Positions 12,146 through 23,839 are shown, counted from the stretch's first letter. The stretch is DNA of 64,000 nt from Setophaga petechia (GCA_024362935.1 JANCRA010000118.1:534134-598133), one strand, 5' to 3'. Notes: generated from the letters alone by a model not told the origin. Program-made: numbers and translations.

Positions 12146-14807
12146 GGGACAGCCACAAGAACTTGCAGCCCCATAATGTTGATGTTTCCTTGTAGGAGTG
12201 GGTGAAGCTGCTGGGAAGGTTTCTCCCAGGCAGACCCAGAGGGCTGGGATCAGTTGGGACCAGCTGGGATCACTGTGGGGACACCCAGAGCCACTGCTGT
12301 GCTGGGGACTCTGCCAGCTCCCAGAGCGGGAGGTGGGGACAGCAGTGCCACACTCAGGGGCATCCCCTGGCCAGGACACAGCCCAGGGTGACCCCAAGGT
12401 GACACCTCCCAACCCTGACCTGGCCAGCACCCCCTGTACTAAGGCAGAACAAAGCAGGGATGGGGCTGTGCTGAGAAAATCCCCCCCAAAAATGGGATTT
12501 ACTGTGGTGGGGAGCCCCTGCAGGCTGGATGAGCAGGAGCTGGAGCCCTGCAGAGGCACAGTGGGGTCTCCAGCCTTGGAGAAGGATTTCACACTGAGCT
12601 TTTGAGGGGAAAAAAAAGATGTCGTTCCTGCAAAGTGCACAGCTGGGTCCTCTTCCCATTTCCTGGGAGAAAACAGTGCAGGGATCAAAGGACAAAGTCT
12701 CCTCCTTCTCCTGTGGAATTTTACCCAGCTGCTCATGTTAGCACAGCAAAACTTCCCTTTCTACTCAGGACAGGGGAGATTTATAACCCCATTTTCCCTC
12801 CTTCCCTACAACTCCACCAGCACAACAGCTCCAGGAGCTTTTTGCTTTTCTTAGCTTGGCTTACAGCTCCTGGTGCTTGAAGAGGCTTCACTCTGCTGCC
12901 CAGAAATCCCTGTTTTCCTACATTTCCTGGCTATTGCTGCTGGCTGGGGCTGGTTTGTTATAAAAACCTATCAGGAATTTCTCTCCCTGCTGTGAATCTG
13001 TTTGGGAATGGGGGCAGGAGCAGGAGCAGGAGCAGCCTCCCTCCCCCAGGCTCAAGGAACGTGGAAGCATTGGAGAGGTCACTGAGTTACCCACACAGGA
13101 TGTCCTGCCAAGCTTTGTGCAGGAACTTTCACCTTTTTTGGTGTCTCCTAATAAATCTTTTGGGGTTTGCAGGCAGAGCAGCAGCCATGCTCCCTCTCCA
13201 GCTCAGTAATTCACTGGTTTCTTGTTTTCCCTTTTCCAGAGCAGATCAGGGATGGAGAGGTGGGAATGGGAGGGAATTGCAGATGGGACAGTGAGAGAGG
13301 AGGGCAGGCTGGGGACAGAGCTCAGGAAGGGATAAGGTTTTTCCCTGGTGATTAAATCCCAGAAATATCTTGTTTCCCCCCTGTGGGAAGAACTAATGGA
13401 GCAAATTGTCCTGTGGTTTGCAGCGGGCAGGGCCCAGCCCTGGGCTGCTCTTTGCCCTCAGATGAGGTGAGTTTGGCTCTGCATGTGAACCCTCCTGTGG
13501 AGTTCTGTCTCCTGGCCCGAGCTGATCCCTGTGCTGGGGCAGGACCAGCACTCCCCAGCATTCCCAGGGCTCTGGATGCTCCCAGGGATGAGCAGGTGCT
13601 GCAGGAGCCTGGAGCTGTGTCCCAGCAGTGCTTTTTGGGGTTGGGGCTGCCCACGGGATCATGCCCCGTGTCCCAGCCCCTCCCAGGCCCAGCCTCCCAG
13701 CCCTGGAGGGCTCTGAGGGCTTGTGGGACACACTCAGAGCCCCAAATCCTGCCCGTTTTGGGGTGATCTGCTCACGGTGTCTGGGTCACTACAGAAGGGA
13801 TCCCTCTCTGCCAGTGAGTTGTTTATGAGCAAGGTGCTGCTCCAGGCTCCTCACCCAGGCAGGAATCGTCCCAAATATCTCAGACTGCACACTCAGAGTG
13901 GGAATCAGCTCCAGGTGAAGGAGCAGCATTTGGAACAACCTGGGACAGTGGAAAGTGTCCCCGTCCATGGCATGGGAACGGGTTGAGTTTCAAATCCCTT
14001 CCCACCCCAACCATCCCACAATCCTGTGTGGGAAGCTGAACCCAGCATTTAATTTTTTAAGGCTTTGTCAATGTGGGAGGCATCTCTCCATGAATCCTCC
14101 ATTAATAAAAATCAAACAGCAGCAGTGGTTAATTGATTTATCATTGCTGGGTGAATATTGCAGGGAAGCTGTTGCCTCCCTTCAAACCAGAGGATAGTCC
14201 TGTCCTTGCAGAGCTGAGTGAGGAAAAGCCAAAGCAGCAGCTCCCTCCATCCAGCTGAATGAAAACAATGGACTTTCACCTCTGTGAGCACTTAAATATC
14301 CTCCAGATTATGATTTTTTATCTCTGAGTGGGGCAGGAGCCGTGCAAGGTAAAGGATAAATCCAGGAAGGTGGATCCACGGGGAGGCTGCGTGGACATCA
14401 AGCATAGCAAAGCTGCCATAAAATATAATGAAGGAATAAAGCAGGGAAGAGGCTGCTATAAATCCTAAAGCAGGGCCCAGCGTGAGGAGAAAAGGAATAA
14501 TAAATGGCCAAACACACATCAGCACAGACATAAACCATAATGAGCTGCTGGCTGAAAGTCACATTAATGGAGAGGTTCTGTTGTCACTCCCAATAAGCAA
14601 AACGATCATTTTGTGTTTGGAGCCCTCAGAGAGCTCCTGGCTGCTGTGGGAGGGGTTGGGATTTCTCACTCAGCAATGGATGATTTCTGCAAATCCTTCT
14701 GTTGGGTGTTAGGAGCAGCTCTAAACCCCTGCCAGGCTGGGAACGTTTGGTGTGGGGCTCAGGGGGGGTTGGACCCAGCAGGACAGGCTGGAGACACAGG
14801 GCAGGGA
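12146..14807. other. Intergenic, nothing recognised
   Basis: GC-richer unique-looking sequence. Open frames on both strands look like chance products of a low-stop composition. No repeat family or exon recognised. Confidence 0.4.
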
Positions 14808-15890
14808 TGTAGTAACCCCCACAGGCCTGGCAAAGGCACCGTGGAGGATTTAACAATGGGAATGCTGACACAGCAGCAAAGTTTCCTGACCCCCCGACTC
14901 AGAACCTATCTTGGTACCCTTATAAGGGAAGAAATCTTGTTAACCCTACTATTGGTCACTTATGGTCCCTCTAACCTTTGTCCATTGGTCAAGTTTGCAT
15001 CCTGGCCAAGGGTATAAAAGTAGCTCACTGTACCCTACTGTAGAAAATGCCACAAGGCTTCCCAAGGCACCGTGCAGCATTTAACAATGGGAATGCTGAC
15101 ACAGCAGCAGAGAGGGTTCCGACCCCAGACTCACAACGTATCTTTGTACCCTTATAAGGAGAAAAGTCTAGTTAACCCTACTATTGGTCACTTGTAAACC
15201 CTCTAACCTATGTCCATTGGTCCAGTTTGGAGCCTGGCCAAGGGTATAAAAGTAGCTCACTGTACCCTACTAACTCAGAAGCAGAAGAACCAGGTCCTTT
15301 CATGTCCTCCTGAATAACCCATCCCGTGGAACAGCCGGTGTCTCCCTTCTCCTCTCTCTGCTCTGCCTGAAGCCTATGCTGGGGAAGCCAAGCCTAGCAG
15401 CAGCTGAAATCCCAAAGAGCTGTTATCACTATCAGAGCTGTTATCACCCTGCTGGCTGGAAGGCTCCCCCGTGGCTCAGGTCCAAGCGAGCTGGACCCCG
15501 GGACTCTGTCCCTTCCTGGGATACAGGTCTCGAACCAACTCTCTGCTATTAAGAGCCCCAATGGCTTCATGACCCTACTAACAGAGAAGAAGAAGAGCTG
15601 AGACCCTTCACGAACTCCCCGAATAAACCATCCTCGTGGAACAGCCGGTGTCTTCTCTTCTCTCACTCTGTCTGCTTGAAGCCTTATGCCACGGGCAAGC
15701 TTAACCTAGCAGCAGCTGAAGTCCTGAGAGCTGGCTAAGCACTGTAAGAGCTGTTATCACCCTGCTTGCTCGAGGTTTGACCTGTGGCCTTGGTCGGAGT
15801 GAGCCTGGCCTCTGGTACTCTGTCCTCCTGGGCACAGAGGGCCCGGGCCAATGCTATGTTTATGATAAGACCAATACAGGCTTCATTACA
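14808..15890 (+). mobile_element. ERV LTR with tandemly duplicated promoter and R/U5 blocks
   Basis: Termini are TGTAGTAACC and CTTCATTACA. The promoter-side block appears twice: AAGGCACCGTG at 14,833 and 15,064, each about 180 bp upstream of a TATAAAAGTAGCTCACTG box (15,013-15,020 and 15,245-15,252), with inverted CCAAT boxes (ATTGG) before each. The downstream block also appears twice from ACCCTACTA at 15,264 and 15,572; it contains GGAACAGCCGGTGTCT, CCTAGCAGCAGCTGAA and GAGCTGTTATCACC. The second copy has AATAAA at 15,622-15,627; the first has AATAAC. The order is therefore A-A'-B-B'. No clear target-site duplication. Confidence 0.72.
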
Positions 15891-15924
15891 GGGGCAGGAC
15901 AGCAGCTCCAGATCCTGGGGGGTA

Positions 15925-16140
15925 GTGCCAGATTAAGCCCTTTTCTGACCCAGAGATGGGGCAACTGAAAGGTGTTTTAAATATTTTTATTCCATTTTTA
16001 TTTTCATGAGAAGGGTGAGACAATACAGATGTTATAATTCACATTATCATAATCAGAAACCAACAATTTCCTAATTACAGTAGACTATAAGTGTTTCTTG
16101 GCCCATCAGCTTTAGCCACACCATGCTGTGGATGCACAGG
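15925..16140 (-). mobile_element. LTR fragment, antisense relative of the copy at 40,761
   Basis: Read on the minus strand this matches the right part of the element at 40,761-41,110, including ATAACATCTGTATTGTCTCACCC-like text, an ATAAAA-rich stretch and the terminal AGGGCTTAATC block. It is inverted with respect to that copy. The left limit on the minus strand is uncertain. Confidence 0.6.
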
Positions 16141-16244
16141 TAAAACTGGGATTATTGGAAAATCCAGGCTATGCACAGCCTCCTCCCCATGGGAATCACT
16201 TGGGTTTAACAAGGCCAAGTCTGGTGCTGCCCCTGAGATGGAGA

Positions 16245-16917
16245 AACTCCTGGGATAGATCCAGCTGGAGCAGCCCTGGGAAAAGGATTTAGGGGTGGTG
16301 GTGGGTGAAACTGGACATGACCCAGCCTAGGAACTACCCAGCCCTTGGCTGATCCCAGGGGACAGCAGGAAAAGGGGGATTGTGCCTCTGTGGCCCTTTC
16401 AGGTGAGACCCCACCTGCAGAGCTGCTCCAGCCCTGGAGCCCCGAAAATCAAGGACGTGGAGCTGCTGGAGAGAGCCCAGAGGAGCCCACGGAGCTGCTG
16501 CAGGGCTGGAGCCCCTCTGGAGCCAGGCTGGAGAGCTGGGGGTGCTCCCCTGGAGAGGAGAAGGCTGCAGGGAGAGCTGAGAGCCCTTGCAGGGCCTGAA
16601 GGGGCTCCAGGAGAGCTGCAGAGGGACTGGGGACAAGGATGGAGGGACAGGAGGCAGGGAATGGCTGCCAGTGGCAGAGGGCAGGGCTGGATGGGATCTT
16701 GGCAATTGGGAATTGTTCCCTGGCAGGGTGGGCAGGGGCTGGGCTGGAATTGCCAGAGCAGCTGTGGCTGCCCCTGGAGCCCTGGCAGTGCCCAAGGCCA
16801 GGCTGGGCATTGGGGCTGGCAGCACCTGGCACAGTGGGAGCTGGCCCTGCCATGGGACTGGAGTCTGAATTCCCTTCCCACCCAAACCATTCCGTGATCC
16901 CATAATTCTGTGACTTC
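16245..16917 (+). mobile_element. CR1 LINE 3' end (sense)
   Basis: Contains the familiar CR1 3' landmarks in order: GTGAGACCCCACCTGCAG, a GGAGCTGCTGGAGAGAGC block, CTGGAGAGGAGAAGGCT, CCAGAGCAGCTGTGGCTGCC and a tail around CCCAAACCATTCCGTGATCC ending near ATTCTGTGAC. It is 5'-truncated and has no intact reverse transcriptase. The part from 16,541 to about 16,850 is almost identical to 21,173-21,482. Confidence 0.88.
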
Positions 16918-17334
16918 TGGAGGAATCCCCACCTGCCCCCCTGTCCCCCCAACACTTCCAGCTGGGATCTGGCAGATCCTGTCCTTCCATCACTGCCCAG
17001 CTCCTCACCTCCATCCCACCCTTTGGGCCAAACTCCCTGTGCATCCATTTGGGATTTTAAAACATCCCTTTCATTTAATTAGGGTACTCCAGGAGCAGAA
17101 CTCATTTCCCAGCCACTCACCCAGACCTTCCCTTTTCCCTGGCAGCAGCAGAGCCTCAGCTTGCCTGAAATTGGAGCAGAAATTTGTGGTGGCAGCCCCA
17201 GCGCCAAGCTCTGGCAGTGATTTATTGAATTTATTGCTGGCAATAAATGCAAGATTCTCTTCATTAGGGCTCTCACATTGTTTAGCTTCTCATGGATGGT
17301 AAATCCGCCGAGGAAAACCTTGGGAGAAGCCAAT

Positions 17335-17710
17335 TAAGAATGATATTAATAACAAATATATTTGTTATAAATACACATATAGATATAAATAAAATATAAT
17401 ATAAATAATTATATATATAATATAATTATATAATATTTATGTCGAAATATTTATAATAATCAAATTATATAATAATTATATATGATATATATAATAGATA
17501 TTTATGTATAATATAGAAATATATATAACAAATAACAAATATTTATATATATTACATATTTTATGTATTTTATATATAATATATTAAATGTATAGAATAT
17601 ATATTATATATTTGTTATTTGACATATATATTTCTATTATACATAAATAGATCTATAAAATATATAAATACATATATATAATATTATAAGATACATAAAT
17701 ATAGTTATTG
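17335..17710. repeat. AT-rich low-complexity DNA
   Basis: Nearly pure A/T with runs of TATATAT, AATATATA and ATTTATAT. It is not periodic enough for a defined unit and is followed by about 150 bp of less extreme AT-rich DNA. Confidence 0.85.
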
Positions 17711-17869
17711 GCTTTCACCAATACATAAATTTTAATTTAGATATTAACTTCCATTTTGCAAGTTATTATTGATCACAAAAATCCTGATATAGTACAATTT
17801 GTAGTTACTACTTTTGATATAATCTGTCAGTTTATGTATGCACAGTATAGGTTTTATAAATAGTAGTTT

Positions 17870-18300
17870 AATATAGTGTAATACTATTATATGGTGTAAT
17901 ACCATTATACAGTGTAAATATATTGTAATATATACTATTATATGGTGTATTATGATTATATAGTGTAAATATAGTGTAATTTAAATTACATGGTGTAATA
18001 CTATTATACAGTGCAAATATAGTGTAATATGTACTATTTCATGGTGTAATGCTATTATTAGTGTAAATACAGTGTAATACATACTGTTACATGGTGTTGT
18101 ACTATTATATAGTGTAAATATAGTGTAATACATACTGTTATATGGTGTTGTACTATTATATAGTGTAAATATAGTGTAATATATACTGTTATATGGTGTT
18201 GTACTATTATATAGTGTAAATACAGTGTAATACATACTGTTATATGGTGTTGTACTATTATATACTGTAAATATAGTGTAATACATACCATTTTAGACTG
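17870..18300. repeat. 51-bp AT-rich minisatellite
   Basis: Units of 51 bp contain GTGTTGTACTATTATATAGTG and GTAATACATACTGTTATATG. The last four or five are near-perfect and the earlier ones degenerate. Because 51 is divisible by three and stops are absent on the minus strand, a 101-codon frame appears there; it is an artefact. Confidence 0.88.
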
Positions 18301-18316
18301 TAGCATAATAAGAGAC

Positions 18317-18844
18317 TGTGAAATGTTGAAATGCTTTTTCATATAACTAACTCAGGAAATGGTGTAAGAGAATTAGGTGATTTCCCACATTTGGGGACTA
18401 TCTTATCTGAAAGACAAGATAACGGAAACAAAAACCAGAATACTGAAAAAGAAGAAGAAGAATTTATTGACCCTCGTTATCAGGGAGTGAAAATACAGCA
18501 GGGTGGAACCACAAGAAGAAATAAAATGTATTAGTTTAATCTACAGGATGGCATGAAGACAAGTCAACAGTTAAAACGAAGCAAAAGAACTCCAAAATGA
18601 AACTAAAAACTAATCTAAACTCGAAGGAATGTTTGAATATGTATAAACTTTATGAATATGCACTTTATGAATATGCATCCAGGGATGTAACAGGATATAA
18701 AGAACCGGGTTTAAGTTAAGGTGTGCTTCTAGCTAAGAGCCAAGTGTCCCAGTGCTTTTTATTTTTCTTTATTAAGGGATTTTGTCCCTTTTATCCTTTA
18801 ATAAACTGTTATAAAATTTTCAATGGTGAGCTGTGTTTCTCACA
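18317..18844 (+). mobile_element. ERV solo LTR with TGTGA/TCACA termini
   Basis: Begins TGTGAAATGTTGAAATGC and ends GTGTTTCTCACA, an inverted-repeat pair of LTR termini. AATAAA is at 18,800-18,805, 39 bp before the right end. Upstream text includes ACTTTATGAATATGCA twice and GATATAAAGAACCGGG, a TATA-like box. No matching target-site duplication was seen. A short open frame at 18,331-18,534 lies in the presumed U3. Confidence 0.62.
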
Positions 18845-19059
18845 GGAAGGACAGAGGAAACACTTGCCAGGGCTGAGCAGGACTGGGGCTGGGCCAGGGG
18901 ATTTGGGCAGGAGCTGAGCCCAACTCAGCTCTGGGACAAACCTGGAAATTTCCCCATGCTCTGTTTGCCCTCCTGTGATGGCAGCACGGACCCAAAGCTC
19001 TGTGTCTAACCCCACCTCTCATCCCTTCCACAGAGCAGTGAATGCCCCAACCACCTCTG

Positions 19060-19475
19060 AAATGGGCAGAAAGGGTTTGGCACAGAAATTTTCCAGATCT
19101 CTGCCAAATCCTGAAATTTCCCCCCAAATGCCCCTCCCAAATGTTTGCCAATCCTCCTAAATTCTCCACCAACCCCTCTGAAATCTCCTCTCAATTTCTC
19201 AAATCCTCTCTAAACCCCCAATCCCTCCCACATCCCCCTCAAATTCCCCCAAACTTCCTTAAATACCCTCTAAATCTCCCCATGCCTCCCAAATCCCCCT
19301 CCAGCTCTCCTAGTTTTCCCCAATCCTCCCCAAATCCCCCTAAACCCCCTCAGCCCTCCCAAAACTTCAGAAATCTTCCCAAACTTCCACAAATACCCCT
19401 CAACTCCCCTCAAATCCCCCTGAACTCCCCAATCTGCCCCAAATCTCCCTCAAATCCCCCAATGGATTTTATAGT
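19060..19475. repeat. C-rich, strand-asymmetric degenerate tandem repeat
   Basis: The + strand is a run of short units of about 15-20 bases such as CCCCCAAATCCTCC and CCCTCTAAATCTCCCC, with almost no G for roughly 300 bases. The minus strand is correspondingly G-rich with many GGG runs. Confidence 0.75.
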
Positions 19476-20095
19476 TCTTTACTTTTTTTGGCATAGATAT
19501 TTACTTGTATTTTTATATTTACATATATTTAAATAATACAATAAATATATCTATCAAAATGCATTATTACATTGTCTTAGGGTGACTTTATGACACTTGT
19601 ATCCCCTGACTGTTCCATTTATGCTTGATATTAAGTCTGACCTTTAAGCCTGGTTCTAAGAGCAAAGAGAGGAGAACCAGTTTAAAGACTGGTTCAAACC
19701 ACTTCAAAAGTTTCCTCTTAAATTTGCCATAAACCATGACATATATTTATATCTATTTATATTTATTTTATTTGACATATTTATATTTATCTATATTTAT
19801 AATATAAATATTTATATATTTATATTATGCAGAAATATAAAATACTAACATTTTCAATAATATAATATTGTATGTATTATATCTATTATATCCATTATAT
19901 TTTATTTATTTATTTATTTTTATTTATATATATTTATATTGTTATATTGATGTTTCTATTATATTTATATAGAAACTATTATATCACACATATTCTATCA
20001 TATAATGATAGAATATTTATTTTTATCCTTATTTATTTTATTTTTTATTATTGGCATGTTTATATTTATTTATTTATTGTTGGATTTATTCCCAA
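19476..20095. repeat. AT-rich low-complexity DNA
   Basis: TATTTATA-type sequence with many (TTTA)n runs, for example 19,740-19,830 and 19,895-19,945. About 170 bp near 19,570-19,740 is less biased. No gene is present. Confidence 0.8.
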
Positions 20096-20572
20096 TGGCT
20101 GCCCCACCCTCCAGCCCAGCTGTCCTTGACCTGTGGCTCACACAGGCCTGGAATTCTTCCCTGCTCTGGGGACAAAGGACAGCACCTGGTCCCAGCCTCT
20201 CCTGGTGGGAGATGCTCTGATGACCTCTCCAAGGAGAAATTCCAGCTGGAATTGCTGCCAGGGAGGAGTCACAGACAAAGCACCACAAAGCACCTCAAAT
20301 CCATGCCCAAGGCTGTGTCCCTTTGAGGAGAGCAGCCCCCTAAAACCTGGAGTCCCCAGAGGGGACACGGGGGTGGCACTGCCAGGCCCCAGTGGCCTCC
20401 AGGCACCAGCAGCACCCCAGGCCCAGCTTTTCCCAGTTCTTGTCATTCACAAGAACATTTCTGATTCCTGGAGATTGCTCCATGGCCTGAGGAACATCAA
20501 AGAGATCACAGAGGACGTGGGGCCTCTGCAGCCTGGACTTCCCTCTCTTTCAAGAATATTCCAAGATGTGGA

Positions 20573-20911
20573 TGTGACAGTCTGGTCAGAGAGAGAAAGC
20601 CAGGAAAGTTTTCCCAGAATCGGCCTGGGAAGCTTTAGGGAGCTGGAGATAAACAAAGATAGCCAATTATTGAAAACAACCTGCAGGTGGTGTTTTTCTA
20701 ATATCTGTTTTCCTGTTGTTCTCATAAGGTTTTTTACAAATGGGTGTCTTGTTAATTAGCCAATCAGGTGACATGTATTGATTAAATGACTGATCAGCTC
20801 CATCTGTATTGGAGCAGTTCATAAAAGAAGCAGTTTCAGGAAAGATAGAAGGCTGAGTGGCATCAGCATGCTGACTGTCTCTGTGTCATTTCTGACTTAA
20901 CAGTGCTAACA
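20573..20911 (+). mobile_element. ERV LTR
   Basis: Starts TGTGACAGTCTGGTCAG and ends GTGCTAACA. It contains CCAATCAGG (CCAAT box) and a TATA-like TTCATAAAAG at about 20,820. No canonical AATAAA was found. It joins directly to a reverse-transcriptase fragment with no primer-binding site or gag between, so the provirus is heavily deleted. Confidence 0.6.
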
Positions 20912-21171
20912 GACTGGCCACTTGTCATCAGCTTAAAAGATTGTGTCCTCAACATTCCACTGCATCCAGAGGATGCTCCTGGATTTGCCTTTTCGGTTCC
21001 AGCCATCAGTGGAGGAGAACCACTGCAAAGGTTTTACTGCGAGGTTTTACCACTGGACAGTTTTGCCTCAAGGAATGAAAAATTTGCCTGCTATTTGTCA
21101 ATATTTCATGGCAAAAGCTTTGTCTCCAGCCCGACAAAACACCCATGGTCAAGGATTTTACACTACATCCA
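20912..21171 (+). pseudogene. Endogenous retrovirus reverse-transcriptase fragment, frameshifted
   Basis: A translated stretch of about 85 codons resembles the palm region of betaretrovirus-like (ERVK) reverse transcriptase, including the LKDC motif with the first catalytic Asp. The similarity moves from one reading frame to another about halfway, at roughly 21,040-21,080, so the reading frame is broken. It stops near where the second catalytic motif (YxDD) should be; that motif is not intact, and CR1 sequence begins immediately. It is a dead fragment with no gag, protease, integrase or env nearby. Confidence 0.78.
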
Positions 21172-21545
21172 GGTGCTCCCCTGGAGAGGAGAAGGCTGCA
21201 GGGAGAGCTGAGAGCCCTTGCAGGGCCTGAAGGGGCTCCAGGAGAGCTGCAGAGGGACTGGGGACAAGGATGGAGGGACAGGAGGCAGGGAATGGCTGCC
21301 AGTGGCAGAGGGCAGGGCTGGATGGGATCTTGGCAATTGGGAATTGTTCCCTGGCAGGGTGGGCAGGGGCTGGGCTGGAATTGCCAGAGCAGCTGTGGCT
21401 GCCCCTGGAGCCCTGGCAGTGCCCAAGGCCAGGCTGGACATTGGGGCTGGCAGCCCCTGGCACAGTGGGAGCTGGCCCTGGGCTGCAATCAGCTGCCATT
21501 GAAGATCCCTTCCCACCCAAACCACTCTGGCATTCACATTCCTCA
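21172..21545 (+). mobile_element. CR1 LINE 3' end, near-twin of the copy at 16.5 kb
   Basis: From 21,173 to about 21,482 it differs from 16,541-16,850 at only about two positions by eye. The tail diverges (CCCAAACCACTCTGGCATTC). The 5' boundary falls exactly at the end of the retroviral fragment. Confidence 0.85.
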
Positions 21546-21701
21546 ATCCAGGATGGAAACCAGCACCAAAAGCCATTGCAGCAAATGGAGAAAGGAAAGG
21601 AAAGAATGATTGCCTGGCTGCTTGCAGGTGCCCCCAGTGCCATTTCCCACAGGGGGTTTGTAGCCTGGCAAGGCCTGGTTAGAGAGGTTTGGGCTGTGCC
21701 A

Positions 21702-21850
21702 GGGTGCCCAGAGCAGCTGTGGCTGCCCCTGGAGCCCTGGCAGTGCCCAAGGCCAGGCTGGACATTGGGGCTGGCAGCACCTGGCACAGTGGGAGGTGGC
21801 CCTGCCATAGGAAGACCTTTAAGGTCCCTTCAAGCCCAAACCTTGGATGA
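21702..21850 (+). mobile_element. CR1 LINE 3' fragment
   Basis: Short CR1 tail: CCAGAGCAGCTGTGGCTGCC, then AAGGCCAGGCTGGACATTGG, ending TTTAAGGTCCCTTCAAGCCC. It lies about 160 bp beyond the previous CR1 in the same orientation, so it may be a separate insertion or a local duplication. Confidence 0.8.
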
Positions 21851-22074
21851 CTTGCTCATTGCAGCACCAACTCAAAAAGAAATGGAACAGACCTGTGTCT
21901 GTTTGTGTTTGTTTTTCCACAGCCAGAGCTCAGTCTGGGTCTGGAATGCTCGGGCACACAAGGAGAGCTCTGTGTGCCCCTGAGGGGACAAGGGGCAGGG
22001 GCAGATCATAAACCAGTTTTTCAGACCTGCAGGAAATCCTTCATCCTCCTGCATCTCCTTCCACAAACTGGCTT

Positions 22075-22345
22075 GGAGGGGAGGCAGCCCCTAAAGAAAA
22101 CACATTTCATGTGGGGAAGGCAAAGCCACGCCTGTTATAAAGGAAAGATGCTCAAAATTATCTATTAAAAAAACCCATACCCTTATTTTTAGCCCAATTT
22201 ATCAGGGGTGGAGGCAGCCCCTAAAGAAAACACATTTCATGTGGGGAAGGCAAAGCCAAGCTTGTGTTTGCATCTGGTTTGTAAAGGAAAGATGCTCAAA
22301 ATGATCTATTTGTAAAAATAAACCTGATTTTTCAGCCTATTTCTC
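22075..22345. repeat. Tandem duplication of about 130 bp
   Basis: GGAGGCAGCCCCTAAAGAAA followed by the ACACATTTCATGTGGGG block and AAAGGAAAGATGCTCAAAAT occurs at about 22,080 and again at about 22,210. The copies are very similar over most of their length. It is non-coding. Confidence 0.8.
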
Positions 22346-23224
22346 ACGGGTGGATGCAGCTCCAGGGGTGCTGGTGGATGTGGTGTCCTCAGTCTGCACC
22401 TGCAGCTTTGTGCCTTCCCTGCTGGTGAAGAGATTTCACCTTCCTGCTCCACCAAGGATCCATCAAGGAGTATTTGCAGCTGGATTGTATTTATGAAGCA
22501 CCCAGGTGGAATCTCTCCATTTAATTCTGTAAAAACAACCAAGAAGCCTCTCTGCTGCATCCCTGTGGGGATGCTGTGCTGGGAACTCTCCTGGAGGCAT
22601 CAAACAGCAAATCCAGGCAGTGTTTTTGGGATCTGACACCCACAAGAGCTCATGTGAGTGTTTGCCCAATTCTCACTTTATTTACCTGCATTTCCCTCCT
22701 GGAGAGCTGTCCCCTGCTGGGACACATCAAACCTTTGTCAGAAAGCCCAAAACTCTGAACAATCCACTCCACAGGGCTCTAAAGAGGGAATTTCTGTCCC
22801 ATGGGGTGGGGGAAGAGGAAAAGAGAATTAAAAATGGCAGTTTTTTATGAGAACAGGAAAAAGTCTCTGTCAAAGAGCACATTTCTGATAGTTCAGGCAG
22901 GGGGACATCCCGATGTCCTGCACAGTGTCAAATCCACCACACTCAGATCCCCCTGGTTTCCCTTCCAGAAGATGAGGACACAAATCACATCCCCAGGAGC
23001 TGGGGCCAGAGCTGCAGATCCCCCAGCCAACACTGATGCCTTAGGATTTGACCTTTTACATTTTTCAAACATTTGTAATCCTGCAATTCTTTAGTGTAGA
23101 ACTCTAAACTCCATGCACAGTGTGAGCTGCTGCTTTCCCATTTTGGGCAGACACAACAATTCCTCTCCAGGCCTGGCAATCAAGGACACCTCACTGCCTC
23201 AGGCCCTGAGAGATGGGAACAAAA

Positions 23225-23480
23225 CTGAGTTGGGGGGAGCAAATCTGGGCTAAATTATTTAATTACCTGAAGCTGTAATTGGAAGAGTAACCCCCAATAT
23301 ACAAATGGACCAAACTTATAAAAGTGTGCAAACCTGTGACCCCTGGTCCATTTTTGGGTGTAGCCTCTGGGGCACTTTGTCTGCCCAAAAGGTACCTGAA
23401 GGCCCTTCAATAAATATAACAGCTTTTTATTCCCCTAATTTTGTCTGGCCTGTGTTTTCAGGTAGCCCCAAAGAGGCACC
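23225..23480 (+). mobile_element. ERV LTR upstream of LAPTM5
   Basis: LTR-like arrangement: TATAAAAG at 23,317-23,324, AATAAA at 23,409-23,414 and a following pyrimidine/GT-rich tail ending near TTTCAGGTAGCC. A related copy lies at about 38,540-38,750. Orientation matches LAPTM5, whose start codon is about 470 bp downstream. The left end is approximate. Confidence 0.55.
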
Positions 23481-23839
23481 AACGCCCTCTGCCATCCTCC
23501 TCCTCCTCCTCACAGAGCCCAGGGCTGCTCCAGCAGCAGCTCCAGGGAACGGAGCTTTGCTGGCTGGGAACGCCAGCTCCAAAGGGAGGAACTTGGATGC
23601 TTCACTGCAAAAACAGCAGGGTGAGTTTGAGGTGAAATTCCTGGCCCCTGTTTTGTTCCTGAGGATTTTTGTAGGACAAAGCCCTGTCCTGCTCCTGATG
23701 GTCCTGTCCTGACACCCCGTGCTGGACACAGCACTGGGGCTCCGATTTCCCAGCTGGATGTGCTCAAAAAGCCCCCCAGTTTTGCTTTCTTTGTGATTGA
23801 GAAACCCAAAGGCCTCATGTGACTTTGTAGATGACTTCA

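Noticed and set aside
18331..18534. 67-codon frame that looked gag-like
   Set aside because: It lies wholly inside a sequence with LTR termini and a polyadenylation signal, so it is most likely U3 DNA.
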